Below, one piece after another: positions 53,288 through 62,922 of a stretch of DNA of 64,000 nt; the stretch's first letter is position 1; each line of letters begins with the position of its first letter. This stretch comes from Comamonadaceae bacterium (GTDB taxonomy: Bacteria; Pseudomonadota; Gammaproteobacteria; Burkholderiales; Burkholderiaceae_C). The position numbers were made by a program, and so were the translations under genes. The notes beneath the pieces were generated by a model, which did not search any database, had not been told where the DNA came from, and saw only the letters and a program-made list of their open reading frames with translations. Location of the stretch: the NCBI GenBank assembly GCA_947378785.1, contig CANCLK010000008.1:1-64000 (forward strand), read 5' to 3'.

Positions 53288-54748
53288 ATGCTGGCCCGAC
53301 ACCAAGATCCCATCATTGCAATTGCCACCGCACCTGGCCGTGGCGCGGTCGGGATGCTCAGAATTTCTGGCAAGACAATTGCACCGATCGTTCAGAAACT
53401 GTGTGGCAAAAGCGTGCAGCCCCGACAGGCAACTTACCTACCTTTTGCGGACGAACATGGACAGGTGATTGATCAAGGGCTGGCACTTTTTTTCCCGGCA
53501 CCGCACTCTTTCACAGGCGAAGACGTGTTTGAGATACAAGCGCATGGCGGCCCGGTTGTGTTGCAATTGTTGCTGGCGCGTTGTTTGCAGGCAGCGGCCG
53601 AAATAGATGCAACAACCGGCCTGCAACGCCTTGCTGGCATGCGCGTCGCCCAACCTGGTGAATTCTCCGAACGGGCTTTTCTAAACGACAAGATTGATTT
53701 GGCGCAGGCCGAAGCGATTGCCGATTTGATAGACGCCAGCACCGAAACTGCAGCTCGCTCAGCGGCCCGTTCATTGACCGGCGAATTCTCTAACGAGGTC
53801 GGTGCTTTGCTCAGCAAGTTGGTGCATTTGCGTATGCTGGTTGAAGCCACGCTGGATTTTCCGGAAGAGGACATTGACTTTTTGAAGCAGGCGGATGCCA
53901 GTGGTCAGCTGCAGCGCCTTCAAACAACGCTTGCCAATGTCATGCAGCGCGCAACGCAAGGCGCCATCTTGCGCGAAGGCATCAAAGTGGTGATTGCCGG
54001 GCAACCTAACGCCGGAAAAAGCTCTTTGCTTAACGCCTTGGCCGGGGCGGAGTTGGCTATCGTGACACCGATAGCCGGCACAACACGCGACAAGGTCTCA
54101 CAACTCATTCAAATAGATGGGGTACCGCTGCATGTGGTCGACACGGCGGGTCTGCGCGACAGCCGTTCTGTCAATGTAGACGAGGTTGAAAAAATCGGAA
54201 TTGCTCGAGCTTGGGGTGAAATCGAAAGTGCCGATGCGGTTTTGTTCCTGCACGATTTAACGCGTCAGAACACGCCGGCTGAGCCTGATGTGGCGACGGC
54301 CTACCGTCGCGGCGACGAGGAGATACAAAAAGTCTTGGCAGCTAAGTTGCCACCGACAACGCCAGTCATCGACGTTTGGAACAAATCCGATTCAGCGCCT
54401 GCTGATGTCCTTGCTGGGGTGATCGTCCAAGGGACGTCCAGTGTGGTGATTTCTGCCAAGACCGGCGATGGTCTGCAGGCATTACGTCAGCAGTTGCTGC
54501 AGGTTGTTGGCTGGCAATCAGCACCGGAAGGCGTCTACATGGCTCGCGAACGGCATGTTCAAGCCTTGAAAGAAGTGGCCAGTCAACTGACGCGCGCAAA
54601 CGAGCAGTTAAGTGCAAAACAACCGGCGCTCGACTTATTGGCAGAAGACTTGCGGCAAGCCCAACGCGCATTGAGCCAAATCACGGGCGAGTTCACGCCA
54701 GACGATTTGTTGGGCGAAATCTTTTCAAAATTTTGTATCGGCAAATAG
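53288..54748 (+). CDS. mnmE: tRNA modification GTPase MnmE (TrmE)
   Basis: [44 protein letters not shown]-terminus. Confidence 0.97.
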   Translation: MLARHQDPIIAIATAPGRGAVGMLRISGKTIAPIVQKLCGKSVQPRQATYLPFADEHGQVIDQGLALFFPAPHSFTGEDVFEIQAHGGPVVLQLLLARCLQAAAEIDATTGLQRLAGMRVAQPGEFSERAFLNDKIDLAQAEAIADLIDASTETAARSAARSLTGEFSNEVGALLSKLVHLRMLVEATLDFPEEDIDFLKQADASGQLQRLQTTLANVMQRATQGAILREGIKVVIAGQPNAGKSSLLNALAGAELAIVTPIAGTTRDKVSQLIQIDGVPLHVVDTAGLRDSRSVNVDEVEKIGIARAWGEIESADAVLFLHDLTRQNTPAEPDVATAYRRGDEEIQKVLAAKLPPTTPVIDVWNKSDSAPADVLAGVIVQGTSSVVISAKTGDGLQALRQQLLQVVGWQSAPEGVYMARERHVQALKEVASQLTRANEQLSAKQPALDLLAEDLRQAQRALSQITGEFTPDDLLGEIFSKFCIGK

Positions 54749-54778
54749 CCGCTGACGCATCCATTTTCAGCCCAAGTT

Positions 54779-55717
54779 TCAGGGCAGATTGGCCCGCGGA
54801 TCATGCCGAGCCAGCCGAGCGAGCAAATACTCAACTTCTGTTTTTGCGGTCGCAGACATCGCCGCAGCGGGTTTGCGCTGCGCGTCTGATGACAGCAGGC
54901 CACGACGCATCAAAATGTATTTACGCGCGGCTAGGCCAACGCCCGGCTGCTGCTCATAGCGCATCAGCGGCAAGTGCGCATCGAACAAATCATGTGCTTT
55001 TTCGCGTTGCCCTTGGGCCGATAGTCGAACCACATCAACCAGCATGTCAGGGAAGCAATAACCCGTCATCGCACCGTTGGCGCCACGCTCGACTTCAAAG
55101 TCAAGAAAAAGCCCACCATTGCCGCAAAGAATAGATATCTCACGCATTTCATTTTTTTTCTGCCACCCGCGCAGGGTAGAAATCTTTTCCAAACCGGGCC
55201 AGTCCTCATGTTTCAGCATCAAGCATGAGGCATGGTTGTTGACGATGCGCTTAATCACGCCGGGGGCCATGACCACGGTGAACGTGAGCGGATAGTCCTG
55301 GATCACAAAAGGCACATCGTCGCCAATCGCGGCAACAGCCTGTTCGTAATAGCCGACGATTTGGTCATCGGTGCGCAAGGTGTTTGGGGGCGCGATCATC
55401 ACGCCAGCGGCACCCGCATCCATGGCCTCACGCGCCAACGCACGCATGGCTGCGAAGCCCGGCGCTGACACGCCAACGATGGTGGGTGTCACGGAGCGCT
55501 GAATGAAACGTCTGGCCACTTGCAGCGCTTCATCTTGTGCGAGTTTGGGCGCCTCGCCAAGCTGGCCCAGCACCGTGGTGCCAGTGACGCCTACTTGTGC
55601 ATAGAAATCAACCAGTCGGTCGATGGAAAGTAAGTCAATGCGGCCATCGGCTTCAAAAGGCGTTGGGGCAATGACGTAGACGCCGCTGGCTTGAGCGGTT
55701 AATTTAGGCGTGTTCAT
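54779..55717 (-). CDS. Dihydrodipicolinate synthase/N-acetylneuraminate lyase superfamily protein
   Basis: DapA-like TIM barrel; VIQDYPLTFTVVM and LMLKHEDWPG with the Schiff-base Lys position. Confidence 0.88.
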   Translation of the reverse strand: MNTPKLTAQASGVYVIAPTPFEADGRIDLLSIDRLVDFYAQVGVTGTTVLGQLGEAPKLAQDEALQVARRFIQRSVTPTIVGVSAPGFAAMRALAREAMDAGAAGVMIAPPNTLRTDDQIVGYYEQAVAAIGDDVPFVIQDYPLTFTVVMAPGVIKRIVNNHASCLMLKHEDWPGLEKISTLRGWQKKNEMREISILCGNGGLFLDFEVERGANGAMTGYCFPDMLVDVVRLSAQGQREKAHDLFDAHLPLMRYEQQPGVGLAARKYILMRRGLLSSDAQRKPAAAMSATAKTEVEYLLARLARHDPRANLP

Positions 55718-55732
55718 GGTGGATATTTTGCT

Positions 55733-56455
55733 TCAAGTGTTTGTTGTTTTGCTGGCTTCATAGCGGGCTTTGTTTTCTGCATTGGGGGGGTAAAGGCCGG
55801 GCAGGGCCGCACCCGCATTGACCTCCGACATGATCCAAGCCTCGAGATTCTCTTGTTCAGCGGACAGCTCAAGGACGGCATCGAGCAAATTGGCCGGGAT
55901 CAGTACAGCACCATCCTCATCGGCCACGATCACGTCGTTCGGAAACACGGCCACACCACCGCAAGCTATCGGTTCTTGCCAGCTGACAAAGGTCAGGCCG
56001 GTCACGGACGCGGGTGCGGCCGTGCCTTGGCACCAGGCCGGCAAGCCGGTGCCTAAAACGCCGACGACATCGCGCACAACGCCATCAGTGACCAGTCCAG
56101 CGACACCGCGCTTTTGCATGCGGGCACAAAGAATGTCACCAAAAATGCCGGCGTCGGTCACGCCCATGGCATCGACCACGCAAATACAGCCAGGCGGCAT
56201 GGCTTCGATGGCTGCTCGAGTGGATATCGGTGATGACCAAGATTCCGGCGTAGCCAGATCTTCGCGGGCCGGTACAAAGCGCAGGGTGAAAGCGCGACCC
56301 ACCGTGCGCGGCTGATCGGCCCGCAAGGGTTTGGTGCCGCGCAGCCAGACGTTGCGCAAGCCCTTTTTAAGTAACACGGTCGTGAGCGTGGCGGTGGAGA
56401 TCGTCTTGAGCTTTTCAACGATGGCGGGTGAAAGGGGTAAAACCGCAAGTGACAT
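55733..56455 (-). CDS. RraA-like/4-hydroxy-4-methyl-2-oxoglutarate aldolase-family protein
   Basis: AGIFGDILCARMQKRGVAGLVTDGVVRDVVGVLGTGLPAWCQGTAAPAS ... VFPNDVIVADEDGAVLIP. Confidence 0.88.
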   Translation of the reverse strand: MSLAVLPLSPAIVEKLKTISTATLTTVLLKKGLRNVWLRGTKPLRADQPRTVGRAFTLRFVPAREDLATPESWSSPISTRAAIEAMPPGCICVVDAMGVTDAGIFGDILCARMQKRGVAGLVTDGVVRDVVGVLGTGLPAWCQGTAAPASVTGLTFVSWQEPIACGGVAVFPNDVIVADEDGAVLIPANLLDAVLELSAEQENLEAWIMSEVNAGAALPGLYPPNAENKARYEASKTTNT

Positions 56456-56494
56456 GAACAGACTCCTGAAATGGTTAAGTGGAGGTGACCAGAA

Positions 56495-57100
56495 TTAATG
56501 GCCAGAAAAATGAATCAGAGTAAAAAGAGGCAGCCCCGACGCACGCAGCTTGTCGGAGCCACCGAGTTCGGGCAAGTCGACAATTGCCGCGCCCTCCATC
56601 ACGTGGGCACCCAGTCGTTCAAGCAGTTTGCGACCGGCCATCATGGTGCCGCCGGTGGCAATCAGATCGTCAATCAGCAGCACTTTTTGCCCGGCACGCA
56701 CAGCATCTGTGTGCAATTCAACGGTGGCGCTGCCGTATTCGAGCTCGTAGGTTTCTTGCACCGTGGTGAAAGGCAGTTTGCCCTTCTTTCGAATGGGCAC
56801 AAAGCCAACGTTGAGTTCGTAAGCAATCACCGAGCCCAAAATAAAGCCGCGCGCATCAAGCCCTGCGACGACGTCAGGCCGTAGCGCCGGGTCCATGTAG
56901 CGGTGAACAAAAGCATCGATCAACACGCGGAAGACTTTTGGATTTTGCAACAGTGGCGTGATGTCACGAAACTGCACACCAGGCGCTGGCCAATCCGGCA
57001 CCGTGCGTATGTGGCTGCGCAGGTACTGGCTCACCGTTTGGTGCGTGAGGACGTCGGACTGGGTTGGGTTTTGGTTTGGATTAGACACGGGGGCGTTCAT
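56495..57100 (-). CDS. apt: Adenine phosphoribosyltransferase
   Basis: [73 protein letters not shown]. Confidence 0.95.
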   Translation of the reverse strand: MNAPVSNPNQNPTQSDVLTHQTVSQYLRSHIRTVPDWPAPGVQFRDITPLLQNPKVFRVLIDAFVHRYMDPALRPDVVAGLDARGFILGSVIAYELNVGFVPIRKKGKLPFTTVQETYELEYGSATVELHTDAVRAGQKVLLIDDLIATGGTMMAGRKLLERLGAHVMEGAAIVDLPELGGSDKLRASGLPLFTLIHFSGH

Positions 57101-57111
57101 TGTGTAAGACA

Positions 57112-57663
57112 TCATGACAATGTCGTCCGTGCCAGCACCGCGCCGTTGGCATGGACGATCAGAGCTTCGCCCATGGCCGTGAATTCGCCAGTGAGCGCCG
57201 TGATGTTGACTTGGTGTGTCACCCACACCTCAAACTCACCGGCGGGCATGGCATGTAGCAGCGTACGCAGGCTTTGGCTCTGTGGCTCTGGCAGACTGTC
57301 GTTGTTGAAGGTCGAGTTGAGCGCAGGCAAAACCGTGTAGGAGCCGAAGGCCAGCTCAGCGGTGTCACGACACCGGCACCAAGCACTGGATTGCACCGCC
57401 CGGGCTTTCAGTTGATGACTTTTGAACCATTGACCAATACGGCGTGATTGTTCGCGGCCGGTTGCGCTCAAGTTGCGCTGAGAGCTGCAATCGCTCAGTT
57501 GAAAGTTCGGCGGATCGCCAATACCGGGATCGGTCTCGGCATGCCGCATCAGAAAGACGCAGGCGCCAGATCGCAGCAGGGTTGGCATATCTTTGGCGCT
57601 TTGTGAATGTGCCGCGGGCCAGTGAGCGCTGGCGAGGATGGCCAGAGCTGTTCGTCGTTTCAT
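57112..57663 (-). CDS. Histidine phosphatase-family exported protein
   Basis: [19 protein letters not shown] motif; signal-like N-terminus. Confidence 0.85.
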   Translation of the reverse strand: MKRRTALAILASAHWPAAHSQSAKDMPTLLRSGACVFLMRHAETDPGIGDPPNFQLSDCSSQRNLSATGREQSRRIGQWFKSHQLKARAVQSSAWCRCRDTAELAFGSYTVLPALNSTFNNDSLPEPQSQSLRTLLHAMPAGEFEVWVTHQVNITALTGEFTAMGEALIVHANGAVLARTTLS

Positions 57664-59654
57664 GTGGTGCGCCCTCGTAGCAATTTTTCTTCAGCGAGCG
57701 CCAACGCAGCCGGCGTGCCAGACAACACCAGCGTATCACCACCCTCTAACCGCGTGTCATCCAAAACCGGCAGTGTGCTGCCATTGCTACGGCGCAGGGT
57801 CACCACTTTGACGCCCACGGCCGAAAGTGCCATGGCGCCCAGCGATGTGCCCACGGCTTTGATGGCCGGGGGCAGGGTGACGGTCGACAAGCGGTCTTGT
57901 TCCAGCTCGTTGACGGAGTCATCGTCCGCGCCATGAAAATAGCCGCGCAGCAGGTTGTAGCGAGCATCGCGCTGATCTTGCACCACGCGAATCACCCGTC
58001 GCATCGGCACGCCGATCAGCGCCAAAGCATGGCTCGCCAGCATCAGGCTGCCTTCAATCGCCTCCGGCACGACTTCAGTCGCGCCAGCTGTGCGCAGTTT
58101 TTCAAGGTCGACATCATCAACCGTGCGGACGATCACGGGAACTGCCGGCGCGTGCGCGCGAGTATTGGCCAAGACCTTGATGGCGCTGGCGGTGTTGAGG
58201 TAAGTGACGACCACAGCGCTGGCGCGTGCCAAGCCGGCAGCCATCAGTGATTGCAGCCTAACAGCATCGCCAAAGACCACGGAGTTACCCGCCGCTGCAG
58301 CCTTGCGGACGCGGTCTGGGTCGAGATCAAGCGCAATGTAGGGAATGCCTTCGGCATCAAGGATGCGGCCCAAGTTCTGGCCGCAACGACCGTAACCGCA
58401 AATGATGATGTGTTGGCTGGTATTGATGGCCTTGCGCGCAATGCTGGTCATCTGCAGCGACTGTTGCAGCCATTCGCTGCTCACCAGGCGCATGACAATG
58501 CGGTTGCTGCTCATGATGATGAACGGTGTGGCCAGCATCGACAACACCATGGCGGCGAGGATCGGGTTGAGCAAATTGGCCGGTACGAGGCTGTTGCCTT
58601 GTGCCAGCGTCAGCAAGACAAAGCCGAATTCGCCTGCCTGAGCAATGTATAAGCCGGTGCGCAATGCGACCCCGTTCGTTGCGCCAAGTGCCTTCGCTAA
58701 CAGCGTCACCAGTGCGAGTTTGAGCAGCACGGGAAGGATGAGCAGCATCAGGACTAAAGGCCAGTGGGCAATCACTTCATGCCAGTCGAGCATCATGCCG
58801 ATGCTGATGAAAAACAGGCCGAGCAACACGTCATGAAAGGGCCTGATATCGGTTTCTACCTGATGCTTGTATTCGGTTTCCGAGATCAACATGCCGGCAA
58901 TGAAGGCGCCCAGCGCCAAGCTGAGCCCGGCCATTTCGGTCAGCCACGCCAGACTCAAGGTCACCAGCAGCAAGTTAAGAACGAACAGCTCTTCACTTTT
59001 CCGTCTGGCGACGATCGTCAGCCACCAGCGCATGACGCGTTGTCCGCCCATGAGCAGTAGACCGACCAGCACCGAGGCTTTCAGCAAGGCCAGACCCAGC
59101 GCGCCAAAGAGTTGTTCGGGCGGAGAACCCAAGGCCGGGATCAATACCAGTAGCGGTACCACCGCCAAGTCCTGAAATAGCAAGATGCCCATCACGCGCT
59201 TGCCGTGCTCAGACTCCAACTCGAGCCGCTCTGACAACAGCTTGACGACCAGCGCCGTGCTGCTCATGGCCACCGCGCCCGACAAGGCCAGCGCCGTTTG
59301 CCAATTCATCTGCCACCAGACAGGCGCAACACTTGTAAGTAGCAAGGCTCCGGCCATCACCAGCAACATGGTCAACACGACTTGGTACAGACCTAAGCCA
59401 AACACATGGCGGCGCATGGAACGCAGTTTGGGCAGGTTGAACTCAAGCCCAATCACGAACATCAGAAAGACCACACCAAATTCACCCAAATGGCGAACGC
59501 CCGTCGCGTCTTGCGCCAAACCCAAGGCGTTGGGGCCGATGATCACACCGGCAGTCAAGTAGCCCAACATCGGGGGCAGTTTGAGCGAGCGGCACGCCAC
59601 AACGCCGAGCACGGCCGCCAGCAGATAAAAGAGCGTGAGTTCGAGCCCGGTCAT
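57660..59654 (-). CDS. Monovalent cation:proton antiporter-2 (KefB/KefC-like) with TrkA-N domain
   Basis: MTGLELTLFYLLAAVLGVVACRSLKLPPMLGYLTAGVIIGPNALGL; IIICGYGRCGQNLGRILDAEGIPYIALDLD. Confidence 0.93.
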   Translation of the reverse strand: MTGLELTLFYLLAAVLGVVACRSLKLPPMLGYLTAGVIIGPNALGLAQDATGVRHLGEFGVVFLMFVIGLEFNLPKLRSMRRHVFGLGLYQVVLTMLLVMAGALLLTSVAPVWWQMNWQTALALSGAVAMSSTALVVKLLSERLELESEHGKRVMGILLFQDLAVVPLLVLIPALGSPPEQLFGALGLALLKASVLVGLLLMGGQRVMRWWLTIVARRKSEELFVLNLLLVTLSLAWLTEMAGLSLALGAFIAGMLISETEYKHQVETDIRPFHDVLLGLFFISIGMMLDWHEVIAHWPLVLMLLILPVLLKLALVTLLAKALGATNGVALRTGLYIAQAGEFGFVLLTLAQGNSLVPANLLNPILAAMVLSMLATPFIIMSSNRIVMRLVSSEWLQQSLQMTSIARKAINTSQHIIICGYGRCGQNLGRILDAEGIPYIALDLDPDRVRKAAAAGNSVVFGDAVRLQSLMAAGLARASAVVVTYLNTASAIKVLANTRAHAPAVPVIVRTVDDVDLEKLRTAGATEVVPEAIEGSLMLASHALALIGVPMRRVIRVVQDQRDARYNLLRGYFHGADDDSVNELEQDRLSTVTLPPAIKAVGTSLGAMALSAVGVKVVTLRRSNGSTLPVLDDTRLEGGDTLVLSGTPAALALAEEKLLRGRTT

Positions 59655-59773
59655 TTGAGAATAGTAGCCGATGGACGTGTCGCCAACAGGAGCTGCGTGA
59701 GGATAAAGATTCTGGCGTTTGGCTTGTCGGTTTGCCACTCGTCGACGGCAGGGTGTCTCGATAGAATACAGAG

Positions 59774-60766
59774 ATGAACTTTGACCGCACCGGCTTTGAT
59801 CCGGCACAAGCCGTGGCCTTGGCCCGCAAGACGTTTGAGATAGAGGCGGCGGCGGTGCTGCATATGGCTGCGCGCGTTGGTCCGGAGTTTGCCGCTGCCG
59901 TTGAGGTGGTTTTGCAATGTACCGGTCGCGTGGTGGTGATGGGAATGGGCAAGAGCGGTCATATTGGGCGCAAGATCGCGGCCACGCTGGCGTCTACCGG
60001 CACACCTGCTATGTTTGTGCATCCCGGTGAAGCCAGTCACGGCGATCTCGGCATGATTACCGCCACCGACGTTGTGCTGGCCATTTCCAACAGCGGCGAA
60101 AGTGAAGAGCTCACGGTGATCTTGCCAACCCTCCGGCGCTTGCAGGTGCGTGTGATCGCTCTCACCGGCGGTCCGCAGTCGGCGTTGGCACGGCACGCCG
60201 ATGTGGTGCTCGACAGCAGTGTTTCGCAAGAAGCTTGTCCCCTCAATTTAGCGCCGACCGCCAGCACCACGGCTCAGTTGGCCATGGGGGATGCCCTTGC
60301 CGTGGCGCTGCTTGACGCCCGCGGCTTCAAGCCTGAAGACTTTGCGCGGTCACACCCTGGCGGCTCGTTGGGCCGCAAGTTGCTCACGCATGTGGCCGAC
60401 GTCATGCGCAGCGGAGATGCGGTGCCCTCGGTGCGGCCTGACGTCAGCCTCAGTGAACTCATGCGTGAGATGAGCGCCAAGGGCTTGGGCGTTTCGGCCG
60501 TGGTGGATGCGCAGCAGCGGGTGCTGGGCATTTTCACCGATGGCGACTTGCGGAGACTGATCGAAAAAGGCGCTGATCTGCGCGCCATGTGTGCGGCCGA
60601 CGTGATGCATGCGAATCCGAGGAGCCTCGTTTCCAGCGCTCTCGCGGTAGAAGCGGTTACCCTGATGGAACAGCACCAGATCACCAGTGTGCTGGTGGTC
60701 GACGAAACCGGGCGTTTGTGCGGTGCGCTGAATACCAATGACCTGATGCGGGCGAAGGTGATTTGA
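59774..60766 (+). CDS. kdsD: D-arabinose 5-phosphate isomerase (KpsF/GutQ family)
   Basis: VVVMGMGKSGHIGRKIAATLASTGTPAMFVHPGEASHGDLGMI SIS domain; paired CBS domains. Confidence 0.95.
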   Translation: MNFDRTGFDPAQAVALARKTFEIEAAAVLHMAARVGPEFAAAVEVVLQCTGRVVVMGMGKSGHIGRKIAATLASTGTPAMFVHPGEASHGDLGMITATDVVLAISNSGESEELTVILPTLRRLQVRVIALTGGPQSALARHADVVLDSSVSQEACPLNLAPTASTTAQLAMGDALAVALLDARGFKPEDFARSHPGGSLGRKLLTHVADVMRSGDAVPSVRPDVSLSELMREMSAKGLGVSAVVDAQQRVLGIFTDGDLRRLIEKGADLRAMCAADVMHANPRSLVSSALAVEAVTLMEQHQITSVLVVDETGRLCGALNTNDLMRAKVI

Positions 60767-61380
60767 TGACGCTGTCCAGTCTTTCTGCCTTGCGCCCCGC
60801 ACTCAACTTCGCACCCGAACTGCTGCTGCGTGCGCAGGGCGTCAAAGTGGCGTTTTTTGATGTCGACGGCGTTCTCACTGACGGTGGTCTGTATTTCAGC
60901 GAGTACGGCCAGCAGCAAATCACAGAAACGCCCGGCCAGCTCTACGCTGCCGGCGAAACCATCAAACGCTTCAGCACGCTGGATGGTCAGGGCCTCAAGT
61001 TGCTACAAAAAGCGGGCATCACGCCGGTCGTTATCACGGGCCGGGACAGCGTGGTGTTGCGGGCCCGGTTGCAAGCGCTGGGCATCATCCATGCGCACTT
61101 TGGTACGGAAGACAAACGCCCGGCAGCGGAACTAACGCTCAAAACGCTGGGCTGTGATTGGTCTGAGTCTGCCGCCATGGGCGATGATTGGCCTGACCTG
61201 CCGGTGATGCGTCGGGCCGCTTTTAGCTGTGCCCCAGCCAATGCGCACACTGAAGTCAAAGCGGTGGCGCATCACATCACTCAAACCACGGGCGGTCATG
61301 GCGCAGCGCGTGAGTTGTGTGATTTGTTGCTGGTCGCTAGCGGCCGTTATTCTGCGTTATTGGCAGACTACGGCGCATGA
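60763..61380 (+). CDS. kdsC: KDO 8-phosphate phosphatase (HAD family)
   Basis: VKVAFFDVDGVLTDGGLYFSEYG...FSTLDGQGLKLLQKAGI; overlaps kdsD by 4 nt. Confidence 0.94.
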   Translation: MMTLSSLSALRPALNFAPELLLRAQGVKVAFFDVDGVLTDGGLYFSEYGQQQITETPGQLYAAGETIKRFSTLDGQGLKLLQKAGITPVVITGRDSVVLRARLQALGIIHAHFGTEDKRPAAELTLKTLGCDWSESAAMGDDWPDLPVMRRAAFSCAPANAHTEVKAVAHHITQTTGGHGAARELCDLLLVASGRYSALLADYGA

Positions 61381-62069
61381 CCGCTCGGACAACTGCGGGC
61401 CGTACTCTGCGCGTCCTGATGGCCGGCGGGCAATCCATGGCAGGCCTCTGGGAGCGACTGTCGCTGTACTTGCCATTGGTGATGATGGGCTTGCTGGCGG
61501 TGGGCACTTACTGGTTAGTGCGTAACACGCCTGTAGGGTATGAGGCCGAGGCTGCGCGCCCTGTGAACCATGAGATTGACTATTTCATGCGTCTAGCCAC
61601 CGTTAAGACGTTCGATGACAACGGACGTTTAAAAACGGAAATATTTGGGACTGAGGCGCGTCACTTTCAGGACACGGAAACACTGGAAATTGATCAAGCG
61701 CGGATGCGTTCCACCGGTCCGGACGGTCGTTTAACGACGGCCACCGCAAATCGTGCCCTGAGCAATGATGCCGGCTCAGAAGTACAGCTTATGGGTAACG
61801 CGGTCGTGGTTCGCGAACCGATGCAAACCGCCGATGGCAGCTGGTTGCCGCGTTTGGAATACACGGGCGAGTTCCTGCATGTTTTCGTGAACGAAGACCG
61901 GGTCAAATCGCATCTTCCCGTGGTGCTAACGCGAGGCTCAGACGTGTTCAGTGGTGATACTTTCGCCTATGACAACCTCGATCAGGTGGCAAACCTTAAA
62001 GGTCGCGTCAGAGGCTTGTTGATGCCTAGGGCTGGTGTTGGTTCCACGCTACTCAAGCCACCTCGATAA
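61377..62069 (+). CDS. lptC: LPS export ABC transporter periplasmic protein LptC
   Basis: YLPLVMMGLLAVGTYWLVRNTP; HEIDYFMRLATVKTFDDNGRLKTEIFGTEARHFQDTETLEI; follows kdsC. Confidence 0.92.
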   Translation: MTARTTAGRTLRVLMAGGQSMAGLWERLSLYLPLVMMGLLAVGTYWLVRNTPVGYEAEAARPVNHEIDYFMRLATVKTFDDNGRLKTEIFGTEARHFQDTETLEIDQARMRSTGPDGRLTTATANRALSNDAGSEVQLMGNAVVVREPMQTADGSWLPRLEYTGEFLHVFVNEDRVKSHLPVVLTRGSDVFSGDTFAYDNLDQVANLKGRVRGLLMPRAGVGSTLLKPPR

Positions 62070-62131
62070 ACTCTTCTGACCCGCTATGTGTCACCGATGT
62101 TCGCCGCATGGTTTTGAATGTCAGAAATGGA

Positions 62132-62167
62132 AAAAGGCTTCAAAACCGAAGTCTCGAAGCCTTTTTG
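62132..62167. terminator. Bidirectional rho-independent terminator between lptC and the RRM gene
   Basis: AAAAAGGCTTC-aaaaccgaagtctc-GAAGCCTTTTT. Confidence 0.85.
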
Positions 62168-62228
62168 AGCAGGTCTTCAGCTTTTAACTGAAGACGTCGG
62201 CGTGAGCCAACTGCAGGGGTATGAGGGC

Positions 62229-62657
62229 TTAGTAGCCGCCGCGTCCACCGCCGCCGCCACCACCGTAGCCGCCGCCGCCTGAACGGCCACCGCCGTCAGA
62301 GCCGCCGCCGTAGCCGCCACCTGAACGGCCGCCACCACCACCACCGCCGTAGCCGCCACCACCGCCGCCGCCGCCGCCGAAGCCGCCACCGGTACGTGGT
62401 GGGCGGGCTTCCATTGGACGAGCTTCATTAACAACGACGCTACGGCCGCCCAGAGGCTGACCGTTCATGCCGTTAATGGCTGCTTGAGCTTCCGCATCGC
62501 TGCCCATTTCGACAAAGCCAAAGCCTTTGGAGCGACCGGTGTCGCGTTCCATCATGACTTTAGCGCTGGTGACAGCGCCGAATTGACCAAAAGACTGTTG
62601 CAGATCTTCGTCGCGCACTGAGTAAGGCAGGTTGCCTACGTATAGTTTGTTGCCCAT
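62229..62657 (-). CDS. RRM-domain glycine-rich RNA-binding protein
   Basis: MGNKLYVGNLPYSVRDEDLQQSFGQFGAVTSAKVMMERDTGRSKGFGFVEM RNP1/RNP2; Gly-rich RSGGGYGGG tail. Confidence 0.96.
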   Translation of the reverse strand: MGNKLYVGNLPYSVRDEDLQQSFGQFGAVTSAKVMMERDTGRSKGFGFVEMGSDAEAQAAINGMNGQPLGGRSVVVNEARPMEARPPRTGGGFGGGGGGGGGYGGGGGGGRSGGGYGGGSDGGGRSGGGGYGGGGGGGRGGY

Positions 62658-62922
62658 TGAGGGACTCCTCTAAAACACAATAACAAAAGCGATGGGGTCC
62701 CGAAAGCACAACAAATCTTCAAACATACCGCTGTAGCGCGCGAAACTGACCGATCACCTAACTAATGCGGATGATTTCATCCACACCCGCGCATTATGCG
62801 CCAGTTTGTGGAAATAAAAGATATTTTTTAATTAAGCAAACAGTGGGGCCTCCAAGCAGCCTAGTGGCATCAGTTTTGAAGGGCGCGGTCAAGGCGATCT
62901 TTTTAGCCACGCGTTGATCTGC

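Noticed and set aside
62177-62434. Ala/Val-rich ORF and GCC-rich tandem pattern, at first sight a repeat array
   Set aside because: It is the frame-shifted shadow of the glycine-rich tail of the RRM protein; repeats are codon-level GGC/GGT, not a CRISPR or mobile element
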